A stretch of DNA of 47,018 nucleotides from REEB470 sp032117095 (GTDB lineage: Bacteria; Bacillota; Bacilli; Paenibacillales; YIM-B00363): the NCBI GenBank assembly GCA_032117095.1, contig JAULZZ010000117.1, forward strand, positions 1 to 47,018, in the 5' to 3' direction. The notes below the pieces were generated by a model. The model saw only the letters and a list, made by a program, of their open reading frames with translations, did no database searches and was not told where the DNA came from. Below, piece by piece: positions 31,252 through 39,933 of this stretch; positions within the stretch are counted from its first letter, which is position 1; each line of letters opens with the position of its first letter. Made by a program: the position numbers and the translations under genes.

Positions 31252-31464
31252 TTTAGGGCACCTCTATAAAGTGCATTTTATACTAAACACTGATTGAATA
31301 CAGGAATCCTATTGGTTAAAAAACACAGTGATTTCTTGTGAAATGGGGCTCTTGGTATGGACGTTTTTAATCAGTGTTTAGTATTACTAATAAACATAAG
31401 CGAAAAACGCATTTGTTTACGGCAAAGTGATTTTTTGCAAATCGGTTTATAAAGGTGCCCTTTA
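31252..31464 (+). repeat. F3 dispersed repeat, copy a, interrupted by an F2 element
   Basis: The ends TTTAGGGCACCTCTATAAA and TTTATAAAGGTGCCCTTTA are inverted repeats with one mismatch and one indel. Removing the F2 insertion and one TTA leaves about 107 bp that align with the other F3 copies. The right end overlaps the TAA stop of the NlpC/P60 gene at 31462-31464. With copy f of F1, this fills the 396-bp gap between the XRE regulator and the peptidase gene. Confidence 0.8.
31281..31383. mobile_element. F2 MITE-like element, copy 2 (intact, nested in F3)
   Basis: 103 bp with the same perfect 15-bp ends as copy 1 and TTA on both sides (31278-31280 and 31384-31386). It splits the F3 repeat, so it inserted later than that repeat. 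Confidence 0.9.
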
Positions 31465-32454
31465 GATTGCCACACGTTTTGCTTTCAGAAATGTCCGTTC
31501 CCAATACGGCGTATTGATCATCCGAATTTGCACACCGTTTTTTGGCGCACGGTTTGCATCGACCATTTTCATATCGCCTATATATATTCCCACATGTCCG
31601 ACAATATTATTCGATTTAAACCGCCCTGGGACATAAAAAAATAACAAGTCTCCTTTTTGCAACCGTTTGCGACTCACGGTCGCTCCGACCGTCGCTTGCT
31701 CCCGCGCCAATCGCGGCAAAACGATGCCGTGTTGTGCGAACACGTGCTTTGTGAAAGAAGAGCAATCAAACCGTTTGGATTGGGCATACGGTTTTGCACC
31801 AAATAAATATGGAACCCCCTTATACGTTTGGGACAATGCGATCAGGGCATCGATGTCAATGTCTTTTAGCATGGCAGCAACCGGAGTCGATGTCATCTCT
31901 GGCATATCCCCATAAAAAGTCGGCGCCGTTTCTTCCTCAAAATGAAGTGCATCATCCAACGACTTGTCCTTGTTTAGCAATGCATCCGTTGGCATGATCC
32001 GCAACCCAGCCGCATCGAGTTCGTATACCATTTCTTCTTGCAATAAGTCAGCGATGGTGGTGGCAGGAACGTAAAGATGTCCGTCGATGGTTTTGGGAGA
32101 GGCCGATAGTACGACAGTACCACCGGATTTTTCGGCGTGGCGCGACCCGCTTTTGAGACGCAGGACCACATCGGTGTCTCCAGCTTTGAGTACGCCCGTC
32201 ATCGGATCAAACTCCACATAAGAAAAGCCGATTTTTTTTACCATAGTGTCAATCGGTACTAATTTTTGCCCCTGTTCCATCCTGTACGGGATAACAATCG
32301 GGGCGATGCGTGCAGGTTGTGGGGAAGTGGCGTGAGGGGTCACGGTTGCCGCAGGCGATATCCCGTGAGACATTGACCATGGCGTGGCAGTGCATGCGGT
32401 CAACAATACGCTGAGGACAGTAATGACGAGGAGCGACAATAACGGCTTTTTCAT
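31462..32454 (-). CDS. NlpC/P60-family lipoprotein peptidase with copper-amine-oxidase-like N-domain
   Basis: A 330-residue lipoprotein. The signal sequence ends in VLLTAC with the lipidated Cys21. Residues of about 55-165 resemble the copper-amine-oxidase N-terminal repeat domain (IPYRMEQGQKLVPIDTMVKKIGFSYVEFD, GHLYVPATTIADLL), here a probable wall-binding module. The C-terminal NlpC/P60 domain has its catalytic Cys in RFDCSSFTKHVF and its His in VGHVGIYIG. It would hydrolyse D-Glu-diaminopimelate bonds in cell-wall peptides outside the membrane. ATG 32454 follows GAGGGGATTTC. The stop overlaps the end of an F3 repeat. Confidence 0.9.
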   Translation of the reverse strand: MKKPLLSLLVITVLSVLLTACTATPWSMSHGISPAATVTPHATSPQPARIAPIVIPYRMEQGQKLVPIDTMVKKIGFSYVEFDPMTGVLKAGDTDVVLRLKSGSRHAEKSGGTVVLSASPKTIDGHLYVPATTIADLLQEEMVYELDAAGLRIMPTDALLNKDKSLDDALHFEEETAPTFYGDMPEMTSTPVAAMLKDIDIDALIALSQTYKGVPYLFGAKPYAQSKRFDCSSFTKHVFAQHGIVLPRLAREQATVGATVSRKRLQKGDLLFFYVPGRFKSNNIVGHVGIYIGDMKMVDANRAPKNGVQIRMINTPYWERTFLKAKRVAI

Positions 32455-32740
32455 GAAATCCCCTCTCACAAAGCAAAGTAATGGCGTGAACCATGACTGT
32501 AGCTTGGCGTGTGGGCGCGTGATTTATGCAACCAAACGTTGCCACCATCTTTGGCGTGCGCACCCATGGCGATGAAGGCACCTGTGTACACGCTCAGGCA
32601 GAATGCGATATATGTACTGAATCTGGTGGATTCGGCACAAGGGACAAGTTTTCTTTTCCTGCTGCGCAACGTCTTAAGATTGTTCCCACTGTGCGCAATA
32701 CAATACGCGCAAAAAAAGGACAGGTGGTGTTTTTGCGATG
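32455..32740. other. Intergenic stretch without a supportable gene
   Basis: Short open frames exist on both strands (for example 32526-32840 plus and 32466-32750 minus), but none has a good ribosome binding site, a recognisable domain or a terminator, and they run into the adjacent F2 repeat. Together with that repeat this makes a gap of 461 bp. It could be decayed sequence. Confidence 0.5.
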
Positions 32741-32842
32741 TGCGAAACACGGTTTGAATACAGAAATCCTATTGGTTAAAAATTACGGTGTTTTCTCGCA
32801 AAAAATATCCTTTGCAGAGATGTTTATAATCAGTGTTTAGTA
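32741..32842. mobile_element. F2 MITE-like element, copy 3 (left end diverged)
   Basis: The right end ATCAGTGTTTAGTA followed by TTA is as in copies 1 and 2. The left end TGCGAAACACGGTTTGAATAC is diverged and resembles copy 4. AATCCTATTGGTTAAAAA is shared with all copies. No left target duplication remains. Confidence 0.75.
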
Positions 32843-32915
32843 TTAATACCGCTAGAACTTGCCACTATTCAGAATAAGGGATGAGCGGGAGTAGGTGTTG
32901 CACCAAAGATACGGA

Positions 32916-33713
32916 TCATGCCACAGTACGCACGTCAGTAATGCCCCTCCAAGACCACAGCGTCCCGACCGACCATGCCACGACCCAGAAGACGACCATC
33001 AGGAGCGAAAAATACACGTCATATCGTGATAAAGATACGGTATAAAAATACGTCCGTTTCGCAGAGGGTTCAAATTGTCGTGACGCCATTGCGAGTGCAA
33101 CGCGTTGGGCGTGGCGAATGCTACGTGCCAACAAAGGAACACTATAATGTCGCATCTTTCGCCACACGGTCACCCCAGGGAAGGTGCTTTTTTGTACGCC
33201 CCGAATACGCAACACATCGCGAATGGTCAATGCTTCGGTATAGATGATCGGCAGGAAGTGGAACGCTGCGAGAAAGGCGTACGCAAATTTCGGAGACAAC
33301 CGACATTGTTGCATCAACGAGTAGCACAACTGTATCGGGGACGTCGTCAACAAAAACAACAAACCGGACAACCCGATGAGCATTGCCCGAAATCCCAAAT
33401 GAATCCCTCGGAGGACACTTTCTTCCGTGAAATGAAACAACCCCCATTGCCACCACGTTGTTGTTCCTTGTCCGAAGGCCATCATGCCAAAAGCAGTGGA
33501 CATAAAGGAGAGTGCCAGGGGCACTGACCAGATGATCAACGTTTTCCAGCGCGCCCCCGACAAGCCGATCAATAACCCGATCCAGAGCATGACGCTGATG
33601 CCCAATACCGTTGGATGATGAATGCCAAGCGCCACCACAAAAACGAGCAATAGATGTGCGAGCTTAACCGTTGGATTGACCGAGTGCAACCATGTCATGC
33701 GATGTATACTCAT
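32916..33713 (-). CDS. ykoC: ECF transporter transmembrane T component, YkoC-like
   Basis: A 265-residue membrane protein with about six hydrophobic segments. The C-terminal SIRHAQRVALAMASRQFEPSAKRTYF holds the conserved Ala-Arg-Gly-type coupling motif region of CbiQ/EcfT proteins (here AMASRQF). It couples ATP hydrolysis by the double ATPase to the YkoE substrate-binding protein. The start at 33713 follows AGGAGGA and lies 50 bp inside the 3' end of ykoD in another frame, so translation is coupled. It is the last gene of the TPP-controlled operon. Confidence 0.88.
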   Translation of the reverse strand: MSIHRMTWLHSVNPTVKLAHLLLVFVVALGIHHPTVLGISVMLWIGLLIGLSGARWKTLIIWSVPLALSFMSTAFGMMAFGQGTTTWWQWGLFHFTEESVLRGIHLGFRAMLIGLSGLLFLLTTSPIQLCYSLMQQCRLSPKFAYAFLAAFHFLPIIYTEALTIRDVLRIRGVQKSTFPGVTVWRKMRHYSVPLLARSIRHAQRVALAMASRQFEPSAKRTYFYTVSLSRYDVYFSLLMVVFWVVAWSVGTLWSWRGITDVRTVA

Positions 33714-35124
33714 CATTCCTCCTATTGTGTACGCACTCCATGCGCACAACAGCGCCGGAGACGACTTCCCATAGATGCGTTGCATACGTTTCGATCAAGG
33801 AATGGTCGTGCGTCGCCATGATGAGGATCGCTCCTTCGTTGCGCATTCGTTCTAATAAACGTAAGATCGCAAAAGCATGATGGGCATCCTGACCGCAAGT
33901 CGGCTCGTCCAACAACAAAATGTTTTGCCCCCCCATGAGCGCACAAGCTAGGCTGACCCGTCTTTTTTGTCCAAAAGACAGTTGAAATGGGTGCTGTTGC
34001 TCCATACCGACCAAGCCACATTGTTGCATCATCGTGGCAATCAGTGGATCGTGAGGAGGGCGCAAGTACCCGACTTCTTCTTGGACGCAATCTGTTAAAA
34101 ATTGCAATTCTGCTTGTTGAAACACGAAAGCCATCTGTTGGCGAGCACATCGCACGTTGCGAATCGGCTTGTGATCGATCGACATCCCCCCGTTTGTCGG
34201 CAACAACTGCATCATCGCACGAAGCAATGTTGTTTTTCCCGCTCCATTTTCGCCGACGATGGCGATCCATGATCCCGGAGCAATCTGGGTCGTGGGGACG
34301 CGGGCAACTGCTCTTTTTTCTCGAAAAGCTACGAAATCGATAAAGTTGATGGTCGGCTGTTTCGCAGGACAAAACGATCGTGATGGGCGTGTCAGCCGAT
34401 GTTCTTCCCAAATTCCAGGGTACCAAATCCCTTGTTGTTGCAACAAAGTGCGGTCGCGTACAAACGATGTGGGGGTGGTTTGCAACAGAAGCTGTCCCTG
34501 TGCGTTGAAGAGGAAAATGCGATCGACCCAATCGATCACATCGTCTAGTTGGTGCTCTACGATGACCACCGTTTTCCCTTGCAACGTTTTTTGTAACATG
34601 TGCCATAAGGCGTGTCTGCCTGCACGATCGATCAGGGCGGTGGGTTCGTCGAGCAATACAACGTCGGGGTCACTGATCCATGCACAAGCAATCGCCAATC
34701 GTTGTTTTTGTCCTGGGGATAGTCGTTCGATTTCGGTTTCGGGATCGATAGCACCCAATCCAACGGCTTCTAACGCTTCATGGATGCGGGCAAGCATGGT
34801 CGCTGGATCGACTTGGGCGTTTTCTAACACAAAAGCCAATTCGTCGATCACCCGCGCCATACAAAATGGCGGATCTTGGACGACAAGTGCTGTTTTTTCT
34901 GGCACGATCCATTCGTCATAGCGTAGGGCCATAGGTAGCACGTATGGCACAAGACCTGCCAAAACATGAAGTAGCGTCGATTTGCCGCATCCCGTTGGCC
35001 CTGTGATGAGGATGACTTCCCCTCGTTGAATCGTAAACGATACGTTGTGCAACAAAACCGTTTCGCTTCCTGGGTACTTCAAACGAAGGTTGGTGCAATG
35101 AATGCAACGATCGGTTGTATCCAT
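33664..35124 (-). CDS. ykoD: ECF transporter double ATPase, YkoD-like
   Basis: A 486-residue protein with two fused ABC ATPase domains. The first (about 1-240) has Walker A GPTGCGKST, signature LSPGQKQR and Walker B VVLLDEPTALID; the second (about 255-486) has GENGAGKTT, LSFGQKRR and ILLLDEPTCGQD. Fused ATPases of this kind are typical of YkoEDC transporters. It energises import of a thiamin precursor, hydroxymethylpyrimidine or thiamin, by family analogy. The start lies 6 bp after the ykoE stop with a poor binding site (ACTAAGCG), suggesting coupling. Confidence 0.92.
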   Translation of the reverse strand: MDTTDRCIHCTNLRLKYPGSETVLLHNVSFTIQRGEVILITGPTGCGKSTLLHVLAGLVPYVLPMALRYDEWIVPEKTALVVQDPPFCMARVIDELAFVLENAQVDPATMLARIHEALEAVGLGAIDPETEIERLSPGQKQRLAIACAWISDPDVVLLDEPTALIDRAGRHALWHMLQKTLQGKTVVIVEHQLDDVIDWVDRIFLFNAQGQLLLQTTPTSFVRDRTLLQQQGIWYPGIWEEHRLTRPSRSFCPAKQPTINFIDFVAFREKRAVARVPTTQIAPGSWIAIVGENGAGKTTLLRAMMQLLPTNGGMSIDHKPIRNVRCARQQMAFVFQQAELQFLTDCVQEEVGYLRPPHDPLIATMMQQCGLVGMEQQHPFQLSFGQKRRVSLACALMGGQNILLLDEPTCGQDAHHAFAILRLLERMRNEGAILIMATHDHSLIETYATHLWEVVSGAVVRMECVHNRRNDEYTSHDMVALGQSNG

Positions 35125-35130
35125 GTTCGC

Positions 35131-35706
35131 TTAGTGTAACCCGTCAAAATCACTGGATCGAACGGGGCGGAGCAATGCGGTGACGCCCGTTTTTTCTACA
35201 GCGCGAGCGAGAGCAACCGCCAAAAATCCAGCGAGTAAGACGCTGCCCAACAGCCGTAGACCGATCAACAAGGCCATGTTCCACCAAACGAGCGTATCGA
35301 TGTAGCCGTAGTATGCGTCGATGACCAAAGAGGCGATGCCCGCTCCAAGGGATGCCACCACGATGACCGATGTTTTGGCGGAACGATAGCGCGTACAGGC
35401 AAATACAAGTTCTGCCCCCAGTCCTTGGAACAATCCGTACACCAATGTCGCAACCCCCCATTCGCCCCCCAGCAACATCGAAACCGCCGCAGCAGAAAGT
35501 TCCGCCAACAAGGCCACCCCAGGCTTTCGGATGATGAGGTACGCAAATGTAGCAGCAATAAACCACATGCCGTACACCATTTGTTCTGCATGCAAGCCGA
35601 TCGGCTTGACTACATCATACATGGGCCCCCAAATTTTATACACAATCCCAAAAACAACCGCCACAATGACCGTGACCAAAACATCCGTTACTGTGAGTTT
35701 CTTCAT
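35131..35706 (-). CDS. ykoE: ECF transporter substrate-binding S component, YkoE family
   Basis: A 191-residue membrane protein with five to six helices and the pattern of YkoE S components (TVTDVLVTVIVAVVFGIVYKIWGPMYD, GGEWGVATLVYGLFQGLGAELVF). YkoE proteins are predicted to bind hydroxymethylpyrimidine or thiamin, and the TPP riboswitch directly upstream supports that here. ATG 35706 follows AAAGGAGAGGAACAGC. It is the first gene of ykoEDC. Confidence 0.9.
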   Translation of the reverse strand: MKKLTVTDVLVTVIVAVVFGIVYKIWGPMYDVVKPIGLHAEQMVYGMWFIAATFAYLIIRKPGVALLAELSAAAVSMLLGGEWGVATLVYGLFQGLGAELVFACTRYRSAKTSVIVVASLGAGIASLVIDAYYGYIDTLVWWNMALLIGLRLLGSVLLAGFLAVALARAVEKTGVTALLRPVRSSDFDGLH

Positions 35707-35756
35707 GCTGTTCCTCTCCTTTGTTACGAGTATATTTTTCATCGAACAAAAACCAC

Positions 35757-35790
35757 AAAAAAAACGCACTGCCACAATAGACAGACGCGT
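35757..35790 (-). terminator. Terminator stem of the TPP riboswitch
   Basis: On the minus strand ACGC-GT-CTGTC pairs with GGCAG-T-GCGT and is followed by seven to eight Ts, directly between the aptamer and the ykoE start. It is placed to act as the OFF-state expression platform. Confidence 0.8.
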
Positions 35791-35796
35791 TGAAGC

Positions 35797-35888
35797 GGTT
35801 CTCTACGCTGGCATTATCCAGATCAGATTGACGGTCAGCGACAAGGGACGGTCGCACTCTCAGCCTGACTTTATCAAGCTCCCGTTTG
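35797..35888 (-). promoter_or_regulatory. TPP (thi-box) riboswitch aptamer
   Basis: The minus strand carries the conserved elements in order: ACGGGAGC at the 5' side, GGCTGAGAG in the pyrimidine-binding arm, GACCGTC, then CTGATCTGGATAATGCCAG and CGTAGAG at the 3' side. This is the canonical thi-box order. TPP binding would let the downstream terminator form and switch off ykoEDC. Confidence 0.96.
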
Positions 35889-35910
35889 TTACGATGAAAT
35901 TGTCTTATTG

Positions 35911-35939
35911 AATATACGCAATGCATAATTCATTGTCAA
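35911..35939 (-). promoter_or_regulatory. Sigma-A promoter of the ykoEDC operon
   Basis: A perfect TTGACA (35934-35939), 17-bp spacer and TATATT (35911-35916) on the minus strand put the start at about 35904, some 16 nt before the aptamer. The remaining sequence to the lpd stop at 36045 shows nothing else I can support. Confidence 0.85.
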
Positions 35940-36044
35940 ATCGATGCCAGTGTCATTAAGCCGAAAGATTCGAAGACAGCGCCGAAATACATGAAATATA
36001 TTCCTTATTGTGCGTAGCTATCGCAGTTAAAGTAGTTATTAACG

Positions 36045-37457
36045 CTAACGCGCCAGCTGATGCACACTGTGCCCCAATGCACCTTCTACCGCTTCTAAAA
36101 TGACTTCCGACAACGTCGGGTGGGCATGGATCGTCAATGCAATGTCTTCGAGTGTAGCGCGCATCTCGACGGCAAGCGTGAGCGATGCGATCAATTCGGA
36201 GGCAACAGGCCCGACGACTTGTGCGCCCAACACGACACCGCTGGATTTCTCGGCGACGACTTTGACGAACCCTTGTGTCGCATCGAGTGCTTGGGCACGG
36301 CCATTGGCCCCAAAGGAAAAACGTCCTGTCACGACCTCATATCCTTTGGACGTCGCTTGCGCTTCGCTGTATCCGACCGCAGCAATCTCTGGGTCAGAAA
36401 AAACGACGGCAGGGATGACGCTGGCATCGAGCACACGATCGACCCCTGCGATATTCTCCGCTGCGACTTTCGCTTCATAGCTTGCTTTGTGGGCAAGTGC
36501 TGCCCCTTCGACAATGTCGCCTATCGCATACAAGTGCGGGACTGTCGTCCGACACCGTGCATCGATCGTCACGAGTCCTCTCGCATTGCGCTGTACACCG
36601 ATGGCATCCAAGCCGATGTCGTCTGTGTTGGGCGTGCGCCCCACGGTAACGAGTACGTATTGGGCGGTAACGGTTTTTTCTTCTCCTCCCACCATAAACG
36701 TGACTGTCACTTCTTCATTTGTCGTGTGCTGCGACACCGCTTTGGCTTCGGTATACAACGTGATGCCTGTTTCTTTCATTTTGCGTGTGACGAGTTGTGT
36801 GATCGGTCGCTCAAATCCAGGCAAGATCGTCTCGCCACCTTCGAGCAAGGTGACTTGTGTGCCAAACCGTGCAAACGTCTGTCCGAGCTCCACGCCAATG
36901 TATCCTCCGCCGATGACGACCATCGACTGTGGAATGTCCGTGAGTGCGAGTGCCCCGTCCGAAGAAAGGATACGTCCTCCAAAGGGAAAAGCAGGGATTT
37001 GGATCGGACGTGACCCTGTGGCGATGATCCCTTGTTGAAAACGATACCGTGTCGCCTGCTCTTCCGTACTCACGGTGACGACGTGGGGCTCGTTGAAAAA
37101 CGCCTCCCCTTGGATGACTTGGATCCCGTTGCCCTTCATGAGCATGTCGATGCCACCGGTTTGTTTGGTGACGATCGCTTGCTTCCATGCTTGTACTTTG
37201 CCAAAATCCACGGAAACGTCTCCTGCCGTGATGCCCATCGCTTGGCCGTGACGGGCGTGTTCATACCGATGCGACGCTTGGATCAACGCTTTCGAAGGGA
37301 TACACCCCCGATTGAGACAGACGCCTCCAAGTTGGGCTTTGTCGACTAAGGTCACTTTTTTTCCAAGCTGGGCAAGACGAATCGCTGCCACATATCCGCC
37401 CGGTCCCGCTCCGATGACGACGACATCAATTTCTGTCGTAAAACTCCCGACTACCAT
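36045..37457 (-). CDS. pdhD: Dihydrolipoyl dehydrogenase (E3 of pyruvate dehydrogenase)
   Basis: A 470-residue flavoprotein that reoxidises dihydrolipoyl groups of E2 with NAD+. FAD-binding GAGPGGY is at about residues 16-22, redox-active Cys47 and Cys52 are in GGVCLNRGCIPSK, the NAD-binding motif is GGGYIGVELG, and the second FAD motif is LYAIGDIVEG. HPTLSE near the C-terminus carries the His-Glu active-site pair. ATG 37457 follows GGAGGGATAAACAG inside the end of pdhC. It is the last gene of pdhABCD, with a 4-bp gap to pdhC. Confidence 0.97.
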   Translation of the reverse strand: MVVGSFTTEIDVVVIGAGPGGYVAAIRLAQLGKKVTLVDKAQLGGVCLNRGCIPSKALIQASHRYEHARHGQAMGITAGDVSVDFGKVQAWKQAIVTKQTGGIDMLMKGNGIQVIQGEAFFNEPHVVTVSTEEQATRYRFQQGIIATGSRPIQIPAFPFGGRILSSDGALALTDIPQSMVVIGGGYIGVELGQTFARFGTQVTLLEGGETILPGFERPITQLVTRKMKETGITLYTEAKAVSQHTTNEEVTVTFMVGGEEKTVTAQYVLVTVGRTPNTDDIGLDAIGVQRNARGLVTIDARCRTTVPHLYAIGDIVEGAALAHKASYEAKVAAENIAGVDRVLDASVIPAVVFSDPEIAAVGYSEAQATSKGYEVVTGRFSFGANGRAQALDATQGFVKVVAEKSSGVVLGAQVVGPVASELIASLTLAVEMRATLEDIALTIHAHPTLSEVILEAVEGALGHSVHQLAR

Positions 37458-37461
37458 CTGT

Positions 37462-38775
37462 TTATCCCTCCATGACGAGCAACTGTGGATCGTGTAGCAA
37501 TGTTTTGATAACATTGAGTGCCGACTGTGCCGTTGCTCCGTCGATCAGACGATGGTCAAAGCTCAGACTCAGCGACATCACTTGTCCGATCGCCAACGCC
37601 CCATCACGGACGACGGGTTTGGGCGTAATCCGTCCTGTGCCGATGATCGCCGCTTCGGGAAAGTTGATCACGGGCGTAAAGAACATGCCCCCCGCTGATC
37701 CAATATTCGTAATCGTGATCGTGCTGCCCCGCATTTCAGCGGCGGTGAGTTTCCCACTTCGCCCACGCGAAGCCAAATCGGCAATTTCTTGGGCGATCAT
37801 CACCATATTTTTGCGATCCGCATCAAAAACAACGGGCACGATCAGTCCGTTGTCGGTATCCGTTGCGATCCCCATGTGTACCGCTTTTTTGATTACGATT
37901 TCTTGGTTTTTTTCATCGAGGGAGGCGTTGAGCATCGGGTATTGCCGTACGGCTGCGATCAATGCCTTTACAACAAACGGCAAATAAGTCAACTTCACGC
38001 CACGTGCGGCAGCGACGGGCTTGAGACGTTCCCGCAACGCAATCAAGGCCGTCACGTCCACTTCATCCATCAACGTAACATGGGGGGCCGTATACATCGA
38101 TTGTACCATCGCTTGGGCGATGGCTTTGCGCACCCCTTTGAACGGGATGCGTTGCACGTCGGATGTGGTCGTCTCCTCGGTGCGTGGGGCTACATTGGTA
38201 GTCGGCGAAGGCGAAGTGGGCTGTTTTGTCTCCTCTTCCACCCTCGTTTTTCCTTGCTGAGTCGCTTGTTGGACATCCTCTTTGGTAATGCGTCCGTGGC
38301 GTCCGCTCCCAACAACCCCATGCAAATCGACACCGTGTATACGAGCAAATTTTCTTACACTCGGCATCGCACGTACGACGGGTGCTGTGGACGAAGGGGG
38401 TGCGACCGGAGAAGCAGGAGGAGCCCCCCGCTGAGACTGGGCTGGCGCAGGCGGTGGTGGAGCCGTTGTTGTTGTTGTTGTTGTGCTTGTAGTTTCATGA
38501 GGCGTCCCATGGGACACCGCAGGAGGGACGGCACCTTCTACGTCGATAGTAGCGAGTACGTCACCAACGACGGCAACGTGTCCTTCTTTCACGACCAACG
38601 CGATGACTTTTCCCGTCACGGGGGAAGGCACTTCGACTGTCGCTTTGTCATTTTGTACTTCGAGAAGCACGTCATCTTCGTGGACGGCTTGACCTGGGGT
38701 CACACGCCAGCGGGCGATTTCGCCTTCATGCAATCCTTCCCCGAGCTCAGGCATGCGGTATTCATAAGTAGGCAT
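37462..38775 (-). CDS. pdhC: Dihydrolipoyl acetyltransferase (E2 of pyruvate dehydrogenase)
   Basis: A 437-residue E2. One lipoyl domain at residues 1-80 has the lipoylation site Lys44 (EVQNDKATVEVP). A Pro/Ala/Thr-rich linker follows, then a peripheral subunit-binding domain around residue 140 (RAMPSVRKFARIHGVDLHGVVGSGRHGRITKEDV), a second linker, and the catalytic domain ending with SFDHRLIDGATAQ that carries the His-x3-Asp-Gly active site. It transfers acetyl groups to CoA and forms the complex core. It depends on lipoylation, probably by the LipL in this window. RBS AAAGGAG. Confidence 0.97.
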   Translation of the reverse strand: MPTYEYRMPELGEGLHEGEIARWRVTPGQAVHEDDVLLEVQNDKATVEVPSPVTGKVIALVVKEGHVAVVGDVLATIDVEGAVPPAVSHGTPHETTSTTTTTTTAPPPPAPAQSQRGAPPASPVAPPSSTAPVVRAMPSVRKFARIHGVDLHGVVGSGRHGRITKEDVQQATQQGKTRVEEETKQPTSPSPTTNVAPRTEETTTSDVQRIPFKGVRKAIAQAMVQSMYTAPHVTLMDEVDVTALIALRERLKPVAAARGVKLTYLPFVVKALIAAVRQYPMLNASLDEKNQEIVIKKAVHMGIATDTDNGLIVPVVFDADRKNMVMIAQEIADLASRGRSGKLTAAEMRGSTITITNIGSAGGMFFTPVINFPEAAIIGTGRITPKPVVRDGALAIGQVMSLSLSFDHRLIDGATAQSALNVIKTLLHDPQLLVMEG

Positions 38776-38798
38776 CGGCTTCTTTGCTCCTTTCGAGA

Positions 38799-39779
38799 CT
38801 AAAAATCCAGCACTTCTATCGCACCGTCTACAATGCGCTGCACATTAGGCAACCATGCGTCCTCGATTTGTCCGAACGCCATGACGGTATCTGGGGCGGT
38901 CACGCGCAACACGGGCGCTTCCAAATGCAAGATCGCATGTTCGGTCAATTGGGCGATCACTTCGGCCGCCACACCTGCTGTGCGTTGCGCTTCTTGGACG
39001 ACGATCGCACGGTTTGTTTTTTTGACGGATTTTACGAGCGTGTCGACATCAAGGGGCATCAATGTACGCAAATCGATCACTTCTACGGAAATGCCTCGCG
39101 CTTGTTCGAGCTGAGTCGCTGCTTGCAAAGACGTATGCACCATTGCCCCGTAGGTGATGATCGTCATGTCTTTGCCTTCCTTGACTACGTTGGCTACGCC
39201 GAGCGGAACGGTATACTCTCCTTCGGGCACTTCGGCACGGAACGAACGATATAGCTTCAAGTGCTCCATATAAAAGACGGGATCATTGTCTCGGATGGCC
39301 GAAATCAACAGCCCTTTGGCATCGTATGGGTTAGAGGGAACAACGACTTTCATGCCTGGGGTTTGAACCATCAGCCCTTCTAGGCTGTCTCCGTGCAACT
39401 CTGGGGCTTTTACCCCTCCCCCAAACGGCGTGCGAAAAACAATCGGGGCATGGTACGCACCCCCCGACCGATAGCGCATCCGTGCCGCCTGTGAGCAAAT
39501 TTGGTCCATCGTCTCAAAAATAAAGCCGACAAACTGAATTTCTGCGACAGGACGAAATCCTTGCACGCCAAGCCCGACTGCCAATCCTCCGATGCCCGAT
39601 TCCGCCAAGGGAGTGTCAAAAACACGCTTTATGCCAAATTCTTTTTGGAGTCCTTCGGTCGCCCGAAATACGCCACCGACATGCCCGACGTCTTCCCCGA
39701 ACACCATTACCGTCGCATCACGGGCGAGCTCCACACGCATCGCATCGCGGATCGCTTCGATCATTGTCATATTAGCCAT
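38799..39779 (-). CDS. pdhB: Pyruvate dehydrogenase E1 component, beta subunit
   Basis: A 326-residue protein with the transketolase-like pyrimidine-binding domain (VFGEDVGHVGGVFRATEGLQ, TPLAESGIGGLAVGLG) followed by the transketolase C-terminal domain (VEVIDLRTLMPLD). It forms the alpha2-beta2 E1 with PdhA and binds thiamin diphosphate at the interface. GAAGGG lies 10 nt before the start. The gap to pdhA is 154 bp, with no obvious terminator or second promoter. Confidence 0.97.
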   Translation of the reverse strand: MANMTMIEAIRDAMRVELARDATVMVFGEDVGHVGGVFRATEGLQKEFGIKRVFDTPLAESGIGGLAVGLGVQGFRPVAEIQFVGFIFETMDQICSQAARMRYRSGGAYHAPIVFRTPFGGGVKAPELHGDSLEGLMVQTPGMKVVVPSNPYDAKGLLISAIRDNDPVFYMEHLKLYRSFRAEVPEGEYTVPLGVANVVKEGKDMTIITYGAMVHTSLQAATQLEQARGISVEVIDLRTLMPLDVDTLVKSVKKTNRAIVVQEAQRTAGVAAEVIAQLTEHAILHLEAPVLRVTAPDTVMAFGQIEDAWLPNVQRIVDGAIEVLDF

Positions 39780-39933
39780 GAATACAATACCCTTCTTTCA
39801 TTTAGACATTATTCATCTTTATTATCACGCGTGCCTTCCTCACGTGCAGCACACCCGCATATTTTGTGATGGGGCAGTACGCCACAAAGCATCTGGGACA
39901 CTCTTGTCCATGCATTCAAACGAACTACGTGTG

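Noticed and set aside
32526..32840. Possible small gene with CxxC (plus strand) between the NlpC/P60 gene and ykoC
   Set aside because: It has no clear ribosome binding site, ends inside an F2 repeat and shows no recognisable domain.
33722..34606. 294-residue frame inside ykoD on the same strand
   Set aside because: It is an out-of-frame shadow, Arg/His/Ser-rich, with no domain; the ykoD frame carries both ATPase motif sets.
36120..37013. Plus-strand open frame opposite lpd, and a similar one at 37789-38802 opposite pdhC
   Set aside because: Both are shadows of strongly supported enzymes, with no starts or domains of their own.
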